From assembly GCF_946480185.1 (NCBI RefSeq), contig NZ_CAMLIG010000036.1, positions 1 to 39,866 on the forward strand: a stretch of 39,866 nucleotides of DNA, in the 5' to 3' direction. A program made the position numbers and the translations under genes. The notes below the pieces were generated by a model, which was given only the letters and a program-made list of their open reading frames with translations, had not been told where the DNA came from and ran no database searches. Source of the stretch: an uncultured Pedobacter sp. GTDB taxonomy: Bacteria; Bacteroidota; Bacteroidia; Sphingobacteriales; Sphingobacteriaceae. Each line of letters starts with the position of its first letter. Positions within the stretch are counted from its first letter, which is position 1. Below, in pieces: positions 27,228-35,590 of the stretch.

Positions 27228-27261
27228 AAAAGTCTGGGTATTATTGCTCAGACTTTTTTTT
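27228..27261 (+). terminator. Intrinsic terminator ending the receptor-phosphoesterase cluster
   Basis: Stem AAAAGTCTGGG (27228-27238) pairs with CTCAGACTTTT (27247-27257) with one G-U pair, an 8-nt loop, then a run of T. It separates this cluster from the next small gene. Confidence 0.8.
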
Positions 27262-27322
27262 AAAAAAGAATTTGACTATTCTTTATCTAAGATTTAAATT
27301 GCCGTCTTATTATTGATTTTTT

Positions 27323-27748
27323 TTGAAGAAATTAAAGCTATATAAATTAGCCTATATTTTAATTGGTTGTTATTTTTTACTGGGACAACTCATATTTCCA
27401 TTAGGCGACTTCTCTTTAATGAAAGATTTTGCACCTATGTACCATAGGTACACCCAAGTAGAACATGCTGATGAAATTGGTGTAGGTGATTTTATTTTCG
27501 ACTACCTTTTACATGGCGAAACTATTTTTGGCAAAAATAAAAAGGAAGCTACTAATAAAGATTATGGCTCTGTGCAATTTACGCATCAGGCAAATTCAAT
27601 GAGTTTCATTCTTCTGGCTTCTGAGTTTTCATATTCAAAAGTTGAAATCGAAAAACCAATTGTTCAACAATTAAAGTCTCCGTTTTTTCCAATAGGCTTT
27701 AGAAATCAGATATTCCGACCTCCACTTTTAGAACTTTTCTCTATTTAA
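27323..27748 (+). CDS. Small exported or membrane-anchored protein of unknown function, upstream of a TonB receptor
   Basis: 141 residues from a TTG at 27323, the only start that keeps the hydrophobic N-terminus (LYKLAYILIGCYFLLGQLIF). The first in-frame ATG (27418) would remove it. The body has PMYHRYTQVEHADEIGVGDF and a conserved-looking tail GFRNQIFRPPLLELFSI. Small proteins of this layout precede TonB receptors in Bacteroidota and are unassigned. His and acidic residues in HRYTQVEHADE could bind metal, which is speculation. The stop is 34 nt before the receptor gene. Confidence 0.6.
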   Translation: MKKLKLYKLAYILIGCYFLLGQLIFPLGDFSLMKDFAPMYHRYTQVEHADEIGVGDFIFDYLLHGETIFGKNKKEATNKDYGSVQFTHQANSMSFILLASEFSYSKVEIEKPIVQQLKSPFFPIGFRNQIFRPPLLELFSI

Positions 27749-27782
27749 TTCAATTATAGTTTATTAGTTCTAAATTTTTATC

Positions 27783-29930
27783 ATGAGAAAAATCTTATGG
27801 TTATTACTGCTGTTTTCACAGTCGGTAATGGCTCAGCATGCAATTACTGCAATTGTAAAAAACGAAACAACACATCAAGCCATTGAAGGTGTGTCGGTCT
27901 ATATCAAAAATTCGGCTATTAAAGAAAGTAGCAATGAGGAAGGAAAAGTCACCCTAAAAAACATCCCTTTTGGGAATTGCATTTTAGTTTTTTCAGATTT
28001 AAATTATCAAGAAAAACAAATTAACATTTCTTATCAAATGCTAAATGACACCTTAAATGTTTTCCTGCATCCTAAAGAAAATCAAATGGAAGCTGTAATA
28101 GTGAGTTCCACCAGAACAAACTCTAGAGTGGAGGATAACCCAATCCGTGTAGAAGTGATTAGGCAGGAAGAAATTACGGAAGAAGGTGCAATAAAACCTA
28201 TGGGCATTGCCAAGTTGCTTACAGAATCGGGCAGTGTATTGCCACAGCAAACTTCTTCTATCAATGGAAATGTAAGCATCAGGTTGCAAGGACTAGATGG
28301 GCGGTACACACAGGTTTTAAAAGATGGTTTTCCGCTTTACAGTGGTTTTTCACAAGGTCTTAGCATCACCCAAATTGCTCCCTTAGACTTAAAGCAGATA
28401 GAAATTATCAAAGGTTCTTCCTCTTCACTGTACGGAAGTGATGCTATCGCCGGTATCATTAACCTCATTAGTAAACAGCCCAAAGAAAAACCGGAATTTA
28501 CGTTACTGTTAAATGCCACCTCATTAGGGGGTGAAGATGCAAATCTCTATTTTTCAAAAAGATGGAAGAAAATAGGTTTTAGTCTTTTATCTGCCAATAG
28601 TCTGCAAAAAGCAAAAGACATCAACCATGATGGTTTTTCGGAATTGGCGAGCACAAAAACATATCATATTACACCCACGTTTTATTATCAGCCTAATCAA
28701 AATACTTCCTTACGTTTTGGAATTAACGGAACGTTTGACCGCCGCAAAGGAGGCGATATGTTAGTGTTGGATTATAAACCAGACGCACAGCATCAGTTTT
28801 TTGAGGAAAATTTGTCACATAGGTTATCTTCACAATTCATACTAGAGCAACATTTTAGTAAAAATGAGGTATTGACTTTTAAAAACAGTGAAGCTTATTT
28901 TAACCGAAATATAGATCAAAACACTTCCTTATTTGGCGCACAACAATGGAACACTTTTACAGAAGGGAGTTTTAGTCTAAAAACCAAAAGACACCAGTTA
29001 GTTTTAGGAATGAATTTCAACACCGAGAAATTTGTGGAGGACAGTTTAAAAAGTCACCTTAGAAGAGATCAGCAATACCAAACTTTGGGCGTATTTGTTC
29101 AGGATGACTGGAAGATGAAAAAAGATTTAATTGCAGAAACTGGTTTAAGAGTAGATTTTCAGAATAAATTTGGCACTTTATTTTTACCAAGACTAGCACT
29201 AAAATATCTGGTCAATCCAGATTTTTATGTAAGGGCCGGAACAGGTTTAGGCTATAAGTTGCCTACTATTTTTTCTACTTCTTCAGAGGAAGCCGGTTTG
29301 AGCAACATCCAACCACTTTCTAAAAATATCAAGGCAGAACAATCTATTGGTGCTAACATTGATTTGAATTATAAAATCCAATTGGAGTATGAGGCTTATA
29401 TCACTTTTAATCAGTCATTTTTTAGCACTTCCATTCATCAGCCTTTGGTGCTACAGTCAAATAGATTTACCAACGCATCCCAGCCGCTGATTTCTTCAGG
29501 ATTTGAAAGTGACCTGAGTTTTGTTGATGACGAATTTAAGATCATCACTGCTTATACTTTTGTAAATGCCAAAAGAAAGTATGATGCCATTCAGCCCTTT
29601 GTTCCCTTAACGCCAAAGCATAAGCTGAACATGGATGTGATTTATGAAGTAGAAGGAAATTTCTCTGTGGCCGCGGAAGGGTTTTACTTGTCCTCTATGT
29701 ACCGCGATGCAGACATCAAAAGCAGCTCTTTTTTTACTTTAGGTCTCAGCTTACAGAAGTATTTAAGTAAAAAAATCACCTTAATTGGGAATTTGGAGAA
29801 TATTTTAAATGTGAAGCAGAGCAACAGGGAAACTTTAGTGCTACCTCCAACAAACGACCCTGTATTTAGACAAATTTATGCCCCAATTGAAGGCAGAGTC
29901 TTTAATTTAGCATTGAAAATGAGTTTATAA
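27783..29930 (+). CDS. TonB-dependent outer-membrane receptor (second)
   Basis: 715 residues. A signal peptide (RKILWLLLLFSQSVMAQ) is followed by a carboxypeptidase-regulatory-like domain (about 20-100), a plug (TRTNSRVEDNPIRVEVIRQE, QGLDGRYTQVLKDGFPLYSG, EIIKGSSSSLYGSDAIAGII) and a barrel ending FNLALKMSL. The plug motif is like that of receptors for siderophores, haem, vitamin B12 or metals rather than the SusC type. It pairs with the small exported protein just upstream. Ligand unknown. Confidence 0.88.
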   Translation: MRKILWLLLLFSQSVMAQHAITAIVKNETTHQAIEGVSVYIKNSAIKESSNEEGKVTLKNIPFGNCILVFSDLNYQEKQINISYQMLNDTLNVFLHPKENQMEAVIVSSTRTNSRVEDNPIRVEVIRQEEITEEGAIKPMGIAKLLTESGSVLPQQTSSINGNVSIRLQGLDGRYTQVLKDGFPLYSGFSQGLSITQIAPLDLKQIEIIKGSSSSLYGSDAIAGIINLISKQPKEKPEFTLLLNATSLGGEDANLYFSKRWKKIGFSLLSANSLQKAKDINHDGFSELASTKTYHITPTFYYQPNQNTSLRFGINGTFDRRKGGDMLVLDYKPDAQHQFFEENLSHRLSSQFILEQHFSKNEVLTFKNSEAYFNRNIDQNTSLFGAQQWNTFTEGSFSLKTKRHQLVLGMNFNTEKFVEDSLKSHLRRDQQYQTLGVFVQDDWKMKKDLIAETGLRVDFQNKFGTLFLPRLALKYLVNPDFYVRAGTGLGYKLPTIFSTSSEEAGLSNIQPLSKNIKAEQSIGANIDLNYKIQLEYEAYITFNQSFFSTSIHQPLVLQSNRFTNASQPLISSGFESDLSFVDDEFKIITAYTFVNAKRKYDAIQPFVPLTPKHKLNMDVIYEVEGNFSVAAEGFYLSSMYRDADIKSSSFFTLGLSLQKYLSKKITLIGNLENILNVKQSNRETLVLPPTNDPVFRQIYAPIEGRVFNLALKMSL

Positions 29931-29961
29931 TTATGGCGTAATACCCATCATTATTTTCAGT

Positions 29962-29993
29962 TTTGTCTTAATTTCTAAAAAATTATATATTTG
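29962..29993 (+). promoter_or_regulatory. Bacteroidota-type promoter for the fluoride riboswitch transcript
   Basis: -33 element TTTG at 29962-29965 and an exact TAnnTTTG -7 element (TATATTTG) at 29986-29993, 20 nt apart. The predicted start is around 29998-30002, exactly where the riboswitch begins. Confidence 0.75.
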
Positions 29994-29997
29994 CGGC

Positions 29998-30059
29998 AAG
30001 GAAATGGCGTCTTCCTTCACAAGAACCGCTAAAGCATTCGCTTAGCTAATGGCACCTAC
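29998..30059 (+). ncRNA. Fluoride riboswitch (crcB motif)
   Basis: P1 stem AAGGAA (29998-30003) pairs with TTCCTT (30012-30017) around the loop ATGGCGTC. A second stem GCTAAAGC (30028-30035) pairs with GCTTAGC (30040-30046) with one bulged A. The 3' strand TAATGGCACCTAC (30047-30059) can pair back to the first loop as the pseudoknot. Loop and 3' strand match the crcB/fluoride aptamer pattern (AUG...GG...; UGAUGGC...CCUAC) with small deviations, including one C-A mismatch in the pseudoknot. It lies in the leader of a CLC-type exporter gene, one of the standard targets of this riboswitch. Confidence 0.85.
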
Positions 30060-30361
30060 AAAAATTTACAATTCATTGTGTTTTAATTTTTGTTGGCGCT
30101 TATGTTTAAAATCACTTACTTCTTACAAAAAAATCAGCATCTCACTAACTGTCGAGTAATTTGTTGTGAGTCAATTTTACTTCCTTTATTTTGTTCTAAG
30201 TTTATAAAAATAGCCTGCATCTCAAATATACATAGTAATTTAACCTCCCGTATTCTCTATATTTCGTGAGTTGGAAAATCGAGGAAATAAAAGATGTGGT
30301 CAACAAAAAAAATTAAGCCGATAGTATTAATTATTAGATTATTTAGAGATTTTTCTTACCA
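30060..30361 (+). other. Long leader between the fluoride aptamer and the exporter gene
   Basis: About 300 nt without a coding frame. A short hairpin ACAAT-TC-ATTGT at about 30068-30079 followed by GTTTTAATTTTTG could be a weak terminator acting as expression platform. A second possible -7-like element, TATATTTC, lies near 30259. The distance is unusually long for a simple riboswitch leader. Confidence 0.4.
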
Positions 30362-31768
30362 ATGCAAAATAGAATAACATCAGAACATGTTTCCATTTTT
30401 AAAAACTTGATAAAATGGACCGCATTAACATTACCCATTGCCGTTGTAATTGGTAGTATGGTGGCTTTATTTCTTTGGCTTTTAAACTGGGCTATCTTTT
30501 TTAGGTTTGACCATACTTGGTTGCTCTTCTTATTACCAGTTGCAGGTCTTATTATTCATTTTTTATACAAACTTTGGAGTAAATCATCAGAGAAAGGGAA
30601 CAATCTCATCATGGAAGAAATCCATCAGCCCGGTGGCGGCATCCCGGCCCGCATGGGACCTTTAGTATTGCTCACAACCGTAATGACTCACCTTTTTGGA
30701 GGTTCTGCCGGCCGAGAAGGAACAGCGGTACAAATTGGCGGAAGTATTGCGCAACTTTTTGGAAAGTGGTTTAACCTAAAACCTGAAGATATGAAAACCA
30801 TACTCACTGCCGGTATTGCGGCTGGCTTTGGTGCAGTATTCGGCACTCCCTTAACAGGTGCTATCTTCGCTATGGAAGTAATTGCACTTGGTAAAATCCA
30901 ATACGATGCTTTAATTCCCTGTTTAATTGCCAGCTTAGTGGGCGATTTTACCGTTGCAGCCTGGGGCATTCATCATACCTTATACCACATTGACTTTTTA
31001 CAGGGCACTAATTTTATTTTTGCTGGCTATTTGCATTGGGATATGCTCTTGATCTTAAAAATTGTGATGGCTTCTATCTGTTTTGGCTTATCTAGTTATC
31101 TATTTTCTGAGCTGGTGCATGGCGTAAAAAACATATCCTTGAAAATCTTTAAAACAACCTGGCTAATCCCTTTCGTTGGCGGATTAATTATTATAGGCCT
31201 AACTTATATAATTGGCAAGCCTGATTATTTGAGTTTAGGTGTAAATGCAGAATATCCGGGCGCTGTGACGCTCGTATCGGCGTTTAAAGCCGGTGGCGCT
31301 GATGCCTGGAGCTGGCTTTGGAAAACTATTTTTACCACCATTACTTTAGGAACAGGATTTAAAGGTGGCGAAGTTACTCCCTTATTTTATATTGGAGCAA
31401 CTTTAGGCAATACATTAGCCACCTTAATGGATGCACCTGTGAGTCTTTTTGCGGCGCTTGGCTTTATCGCCGTGTTTGCCGGAGCTACCAATACACCTTT
31501 GGCTTGTACCATTATGGGCGTTGAGCTTTTTGGCGGAGAATATATACTGTTTTTTGCCATTGCCTGCTTTACAGCATATTTTTTTAGTGGACATTCGGGT
31601 ATTTACAGTGCACAACGAATTGGTGTACCTAAAGTTCCCGAGGAATATTTTTCTGAGGAAAGCTCATTAGCGCAATCGAATCATCGTAGGCGCAACTTTT
31701 TTAATAAAAAAATTGAGAAATACAGAAACTCCCTCATCAAAAGAAACAAGGATGAAGAACGAAATTAA
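30362..31768 (+). CDS. CLC-type fluoride/proton antiporter (eriC-F class)
   Basis: 468 residues with about ten to twelve membrane helices. The selectivity loop is GGGIP (91-95), where chloride CLCs have GSGIP. The gating loop is GREGTAVQIG (117-126) with the external glutamate Glu119; chloride CLCs usually have GREGP. GREGT(A/S)VQ is typical of CLC-F exporters. Later motifs include AAGFGAVFGTPLTGAIFAME and GFKGGEVTPLFYIGATLG. The upstream fluoride riboswitch supports fluoride as substrate. It acts in the inner membrane for fluoride resistance. The cytoplasmic tail is short and basic, without CBS domains. A terminator follows. Confidence 0.88.
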   Translation: MQNRITSEHVSIFKNLIKWTALTLPIAVVIGSMVALFLWLLNWAIFFRFDHTWLLFLLPVAGLIIHFLYKLWSKSSEKGNNLIMEEIHQPGGGIPARMGPLVLLTTVMTHLFGGSAGREGTAVQIGGSIAQLFGKWFNLKPEDMKTILTAGIAAGFGAVFGTPLTGAIFAMEVIALGKIQYDALIPCLIASLVGDFTVAAWGIHHTLYHIDFLQGTNFIFAGYLHWDMLLILKIVMASICFGLSSYLFSELVHGVKNISLKIFKTTWLIPFVGGLIIIGLTYIIGKPDYLSLGVNAEYPGAVTLVSAFKAGGADAWSWLWKTIFTTITLGTGFKGGEVTPLFYIGATLGNTLATLMDAPVSLFAALGFIAVFAGATNTPLACTIMGVELFGGEYILFFAIACFTAYFFSGHSGIYSAQRIGVPKVPEEYFSEESSLAQSNHRRRNFFNKKIEKYRNSLIKRNKDEERN

Positions 31769-31820
31769 AACTTGTTAAATAAAAAGAATTTGGTTTAGTC
31801 TCAAATTTTAAAATTCACAA

Positions 31821-31857
31821 AAAAGCCGTTTACTAATCTGTTAGCAAACGGCTTTTT
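31821..31857 (+). terminator. Intrinsic terminator after the fluoride exporter, probably bidirectional
   Basis: Perfect 11-bp stem AAAAGCCGTTT (31821-31831) with AAACGGCTTTT (31846-31856), flanked by A on the left and T on the right. It also lies just past the stop of the convergent gene ending at 31862 and can serve both. Confidence 0.85.
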
Positions 31858-31861
31858 ACAA

Positions 31862-32317
31862 TTACAGAGAAGAAGTCAATAACAACTTCCACTTAATTAC
31901 GAGTTTTTTAATACCCGGAAGCTCCAATTCATTATCATCGAACTGCTTGTAGAATGATATTTCTTTGGTTACACCACTATTAAATATCAAAAGGAGTTTA
32001 ACACTTTTAACCTCTTTACCAGTATAATTAATTTCGTCTTTAACCGTTACCACCTTTTCAAGATCAACTATTTCATAAGTAAAATCTATAAGGTTTAAAA
32101 GTAATAGCTTACCATTGTCCGAGTAGCCAATAAACAAGTTTCCGGCAGTATCTGTATGTACTAATTTGAAATTATTATCGAAAGTGATTTTCTCCAATTC
32201 ACTTTGGAGCAAAGCCAGTTTCTTCTTTTTATTCCTTCTTTTTATGATGAACACAGGAATTAATATAAATGCGGTTAGAACAACCAAAACGAGGCTGTTC
32301 TCTAAAATAGTTGTCAT
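31862..32317 (-). CDS. Membrane-anchored protein of unknown function
   Basis: 151 residues. One N-terminal membrane helix (about 8-26) is followed by the basic stop-transfer RRNKKKK and a soluble cytoplasmic domain of predicted alternating strands (FKLVHTDTAGNLFIGYSDNG, SVKLLLIFNSGVTKEISFYK). No family recognised. It is transcribed alone and convergent with the fluoride exporter gene, with which it shares a terminator. Confidence 0.6.
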   Translation of the reverse strand: MTTILENSLVLVVLTAFILIPVFIIKRRNKKKKLALLQSELEKITFDNNFKLVHTDTAGNLFIGYSDNGKLLLLNLIDFTYEIVDLEKVVTVKDEINYTGKEVKSVKLLLIFNSGVTKEISFYKQFDDNELELPGIKKLVIKWKLLLTSSL

Positions 32318-32451
32318 TTTTTAGAGTTTAAGGATTTTTAATTGTCGCGAAGAGCGAGCAATAAATAAACGATTTAGAAATTCTTTGCTAAATTTCTTTT
32401 CTACAGTTTCTCCAAATCTTCTTTAGTAATAAAGAAAACGGAAACAGCTTT

Positions 32452-32796
32452 TTAGTAAAAGGTATGGAACGGGAATAAAATAAGCCAAAGCCAACGTTGC
32501 CTCAACATTTTAAGTTTCTTCTGATAGCTATTGTTCTGAGTAAAACTCGCAAAACTAATCAGAGAAATAAAAGTGAAGAGCGCAGGTGCCGAAATAGGCA
32601 ACGACTCTGAATGCACTGGAGATTGCACTCTGGAATGCTCTAAAAGCGCAGCATTTGTACCAGCAGACTCAAGTATTTTAACCTCTTGCTTTTGGTTACT
32701 TTTTAGAACGGTCTGCTTTTGCAAAGCAAATGAAGCCCTCGCATTAAAGGCGATCCCGAAAATTAAGATCGTAAATATTTTTAGCAACAACTTCAT
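32452..32796 (-). CDS. Small exported protein of unknown function
   Basis: 114 residues from ATG 32796 (MKLLLKIFTILIFGIAFNAR), which gives a proper signal peptide. A longer start at 32865 would place 23 unlikely residues before it. A second hydrophobic stretch (SAPALFTFISLISFASF) and a basic Trp-rich tail (KKLKMLRQRWLWLILFPFHTFY) suggest membrane insertion. No recognised domain. It is divergent from the Crp/Fnr regulator gene. It could be a spurious frame. Confidence 0.4.
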   Translation of the reverse strand: MKLLLKIFTILIFGIAFNARASFALQKQTVLKSNQKQEVKILESAGTNAALLEHSRVQSPVHSESLPISAPALFTFISLISFASFTQNNSYQKKLKMLRQRWLWLILFPFHTFY

Positions 32797-32921
32797 TTCC
32801 GCAATGATACGAAAATCATTGTAAATAAAACTGTAAGGGAAACAGCTGTAGCACAAATCTTCCACTCAAAATATTTCTTTTCAATCTAACAATTTGTATT
32901 TTTATTAAATAAAACCAATTT

Positions 32922-33500
32922 ATGACACCTACCCTATTCCAAACTGTTTATAATCATCCCCTTATTAGCTCTGTTGATTTGCATGAAATTTTTTCGTTAC
33001 ACAAAAAGATCATTTTGTCTAAAAACGATTTTTTATTGGAGGAAAGAAAAACCGCTAATGCTTATTATCTGGTAGAAAAAGGCTTGATACGCTTTTACGT
33101 AAACGACTTTAACGGTAACGAGATTACCACGCAGTTCATCTGCGAAAATGAGATAGTGAATGAAGTATCTTCTCTGTTTCAGCGGATTCCATCGGTGCAA
33201 AACATCCAAGCGGTTACGGATGCCATTGTTTGGGAAATTGATTTCAATAACTTTCAGCATTTGTACCATAGCATGGAATCCGTAAGGGAATGGGGACGCG
33301 AATGGATGGCTGCCCAACTGTTCCAAACCCAGCAACGTTCCATAGAAATGATTACCCTATCCGCCTCTTCCAGATACCTAAACCTAGTGGAGCAACGCCC
33401 GCAAATTATCCAACAAGCGCCTTTAAAACAAATTGCTTCTTATTTGGGCATTGCAGATACTTCCCTAAGCCGCATCCGTAAAGAACTGGTTTCTTCCTAG
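32922..33500 (+). CDS. Crp/Fnr family transcriptional regulator
   Basis: 192 residues. The cyclic-nucleotide-binding-like beta roll spans about 20-115 (KTANAYYLVEKGLIRFYVND, FICENEIVNEVSSLF). The linker helix is MESVREWGREWMAAQLFQTQ. The C-terminal helix-turn-helix is APLKQIASYLGIADTSLSRI. The cysteine ligands of oxygen-sensing FNR are absent. Bacteroidota use many such short regulators for stress genes. It heads a run of co-directional small genes and may control some of them; that is inferred from position. Confidence 0.88.
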   Translation: MTPTLFQTVYNHPLISSVDLHEIFSLHKKIILSKNDFLLEERKTANAYYLVEKGLIRFYVNDFNGNEITTQFICENEIVNEVSSLFQRIPSVQNIQAVTDAIVWEIDFNNFQHLYHSMESVREWGREWMAAQLFQTQQRSIEMITLSASSRYLNLVEQRPQIIQQAPLKQIASYLGIADTSLSRIRKELVSS

Positions 33501-33569
33501 TATTTCTTGACTTATGTAAAGTGCTATTAAATTTCCTGTTCCTATTTTTGATAATAACAGCAACAAGAA

Positions 33570-34013
33570 ATGAAAAACCTAAAAACAATATCTTTTTCTA
33601 TTGATATCGATACAAATAGAGAAAGGATATGGAATGCACTTTGGAACCCAATTACTTACGTACAATGGTGTAGCGTGTTTGCCGAAGGCAGTTATTATAC
33701 TGGCAGTATCCGGCAGGGTAATACCATTCAGTTTTTACGGAAAGACGGACGGGGCATGAGCTCGTACATTGAAAAGCTGATTGAAAACGAGCAAATTGTT
33801 TTTGCCCATGAAAAAGACATAAAGGATGGCGTAGAAACCGACTCCAATTGGCAAGGTGCAAAGGAAATATTTTACCTCAAAAAAGAAAGCGATAACGCTA
33901 CTGAATTGCAGGTCATATTGGATATTACCCCTGATATGGAAGCTTACTTTACCAACGTTTTTCCGAAGGCTTTAAACATGGTGAAACAAATTGCCGAAAA
34001 AGATTTTATTTAA
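33570..34013 (+). CDS. SRPBCC (START/AHSA1-like) domain protein
   Basis: 147 residues covering one helix-grip domain: SIDIDTNRERIWNALWNPIT at the N-terminus, GNTIQFLRKDGRGMSSYIEK in the centre and the long C-terminal helix AYFTNVFPKALNMVKQIAEK. Family members bind hydrophobic ligands; the ligand here is unknown. A second SRPBCC gene lies at 38105. The next gene starts 37 nt downstream. Confidence 0.78.
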   Translation: MKNLKTISFSIDIDTNRERIWNALWNPITYVQWCSVFAEGSYYTGSIRQGNTIQFLRKDGRGMSSYIEKLIENEQIVFAHEKDIKDGVETDSNWQGAKEIFYLKKESDNATELQVILDITPDMEAYFTNVFPKALNMVKQIAEKDFI

Positions 34014-34050
34014 AAAGACACATCGGGAAATAACTGATAGCAACGAAATA

Positions 34051-34602
34051 ATGAGAAAGCTAATTGCAGCAATTAACATGACTATTGACGGTTTTTGCGA
34101 CCATACCGCAGGAATTCCGGATGATGAGCTACACCAGCATTACGCCGATTTGTTAAGCAGTGCCGATGTAATTTTATACGGGAGAATAACTTATCAACTG
34201 ATGGAATTTTGGCGAACACTGGCAGAAAATCCATCCGGAGAAAAAGCAATGGACAACTTTGCCATTGTAATGGACAGCACCCCGAAACTTGTTTTTTCTG
34301 ACACCCTTAAAAGTGTGGACTGGAAAAGTGCAAAGCTAGCAAAAGGAACGCTTCAAGAGGAAGTTATTGCAATTAAACAACAAGCCGGCAAACCTATTTT
34401 GGTTGGCAGCAGGAGTTTAATTTTACAGTTAATGAAACTTAACTTGATTGATGAATACCAGCTTTGCATTCATCCGGTTGTTGAAGGCAAAGGCCTACCC
34501 TTGTTTGAAAACATAAAAAACCGTACTGTTCTTAAACTTACGCACACCAAAACCTTTAACAGTGGAGCAATCATACTCTATTATAAACCGATGAATCAAT
34601 AA
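34051..34602 (+). CDS. Dihydrofolate reductase-like (RibD C-terminal family) protein
   Basis: 183 residues from ATG 34051 (MRKLIAAINMTIDGFCDHTA); an upstream ATG at 33991 overlaps the previous gene and adds a non-conserved stretch. It has the family pattern: SxDG-like N-terminus, LYGRITYQLMEFWRTL, and GKPILVGSRSLILQLMKLNL for nucleotide binding. It probably binds NADPH and acts as a reductase of unknown substrate (YyaP/YwjB type). A paralogue lies at 35591. Confidence 0.82.
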   Translation: MRKLIAAINMTIDGFCDHTAGIPDDELHQHYADLLSSADVILYGRITYQLMEFWRTLAENPSGEKAMDNFAIVMDSTPKLVFSDTLKSVDWKSAKLAKGTLQEEVIAIKQQAGKPILVGSRSLILQLMKLNLIDEYQLCIHPVVEGKGLPLFENIKNRTVLKLTHTKTFNSGAIILYYKPMNQ

Positions 34603-34611
34603 AACTAAATC

Positions 34612-35136
34612 ATGGATACATCTACATCAAAAAAATTAGACATTGTCATCCCAGCATACCGGATGCATTCCCAAAGTTTCAGAAACGTTTTAGACGGGAT
34701 TACCGAAGCTGACGGATTGAAAAGAATCAACAACAGCACCAACCACGTAGTTTGGATGACGGGCAATTTAGTCAGCTGCCGTTATTGGATTGGTAATTTG
34801 TTGGGCATAACAGATAAAGACCCTAATGAAGATTTATTTAAAGCAGGAAGAGCCTTAGACGAAAGCCTTAACTACCCCACTTTGGAAGAGCTAAAGAAAA
34901 ACTTCGCCAATATATCGCCAAAGGTTTACCAAAAATTATTGCTAGCCACTGATGAGCAATTGGATAAAGCTTTCTCATTTGGCATGAACGTTCCTTTTGT
35001 CAAACAAAATGTGCTGAACATGATAGGGATGTGCATTGGCAGGGAAGATTACCTGTTTGGGCAGATAGGCTTAATGCGCAAACTGCTCGGTTTAAAAGGG
35101 ATGAGTTATGATATCGATCAAACCCTGCCCTATTAA
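34612..35136 (+). CDS. DinB/DUF664-like four-helix protein
   Basis: 174 residues, all-helical. The segment NNSTNHVVWMTGNLVSCRYW carries the first likely metal-ligand His. The usual later His residues of DinB proteins are not obvious (the C-terminal motif is IGMCIGREDYLFGQIGLMRK), so metal binding is uncertain. DinB-superfamily proteins include thiol-transferases and stress-induced proteins. It is 9 nt after the reductase-like gene. Confidence 0.65.
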   Translation: MDTSTSKKLDIVIPAYRMHSQSFRNVLDGITEADGLKRINNSTNHVVWMTGNLVSCRYWIGNLLGITDKDPNEDLFKAGRALDESLNYPTLEELKKNFANISPKVYQKLLLATDEQLDKAFSFGMNVPFVKQNVLNMIGMCIGREDYLFGQIGLMRKLLGLKGMSYDIDQTLPY

Positions 35137-35178
35137 AATAAAGAAACGAATTAAACTATTTTTAAAAACAGTAAACAA

Positions 35179-35550
35179 ATGAAGAAAGAAAAAATAATAT
35201 TTTGGACAGCCACAACCATTATTGCTTTGTTTGAAGGTGTAATGCCTGCATTAACTTCACAAACAGAATTAGCAAAAGAAGGAATTAGACATCTGGGTTA
35301 TCCTGAATATTTTGGAAACGCATTGGTAGTTTTTAAAATTTTAGGCGTATTGGCATTAGTGATTCCACAAGTTCCAAAACGAGTAAAAGAATGGGCTTAT
35401 GCAGGTTTTGCCTTCGACTTTATTTTTGCAACAATTAGTCACGGAGCAGTGGACGGCATAAACGGACAAACATTTTTCCCATTGATTGTATTCGCGATTC
35501 TAGCCGTTTCATACATTTACTATCATAAATTAAACCCCAATAAAAACTAA
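35179..35550 (+). CDS. DoxX-like membrane protein
   Basis: 123 residues with four membrane helices and the DoxX-like pattern ALFEGVMPALTSQTELAKEG, HLGYPEYFGNALVVFKILGV, PQVPKRVKEWAYAGFAFDFI. DoxX-family proteins are poorly understood; some are part of a membrane thiol-stress complex. A second, different DoxX gene lies at 38629. Confidence 0.78.
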   Translation: MKKEKIIFWTATTIIALFEGVMPALTSQTELAKEGIRHLGYPEYFGNALVVFKILGVLALVIPQVPKRVKEWAYAGFAFDFIFATISHGAVDGINGQTFFPLIVFAILAVSYIYYHKLNPNKN

Positions 35551-35590
35551 ATATTAAGTAGTTTCAAGCTTACATAAACAACAGAATATT

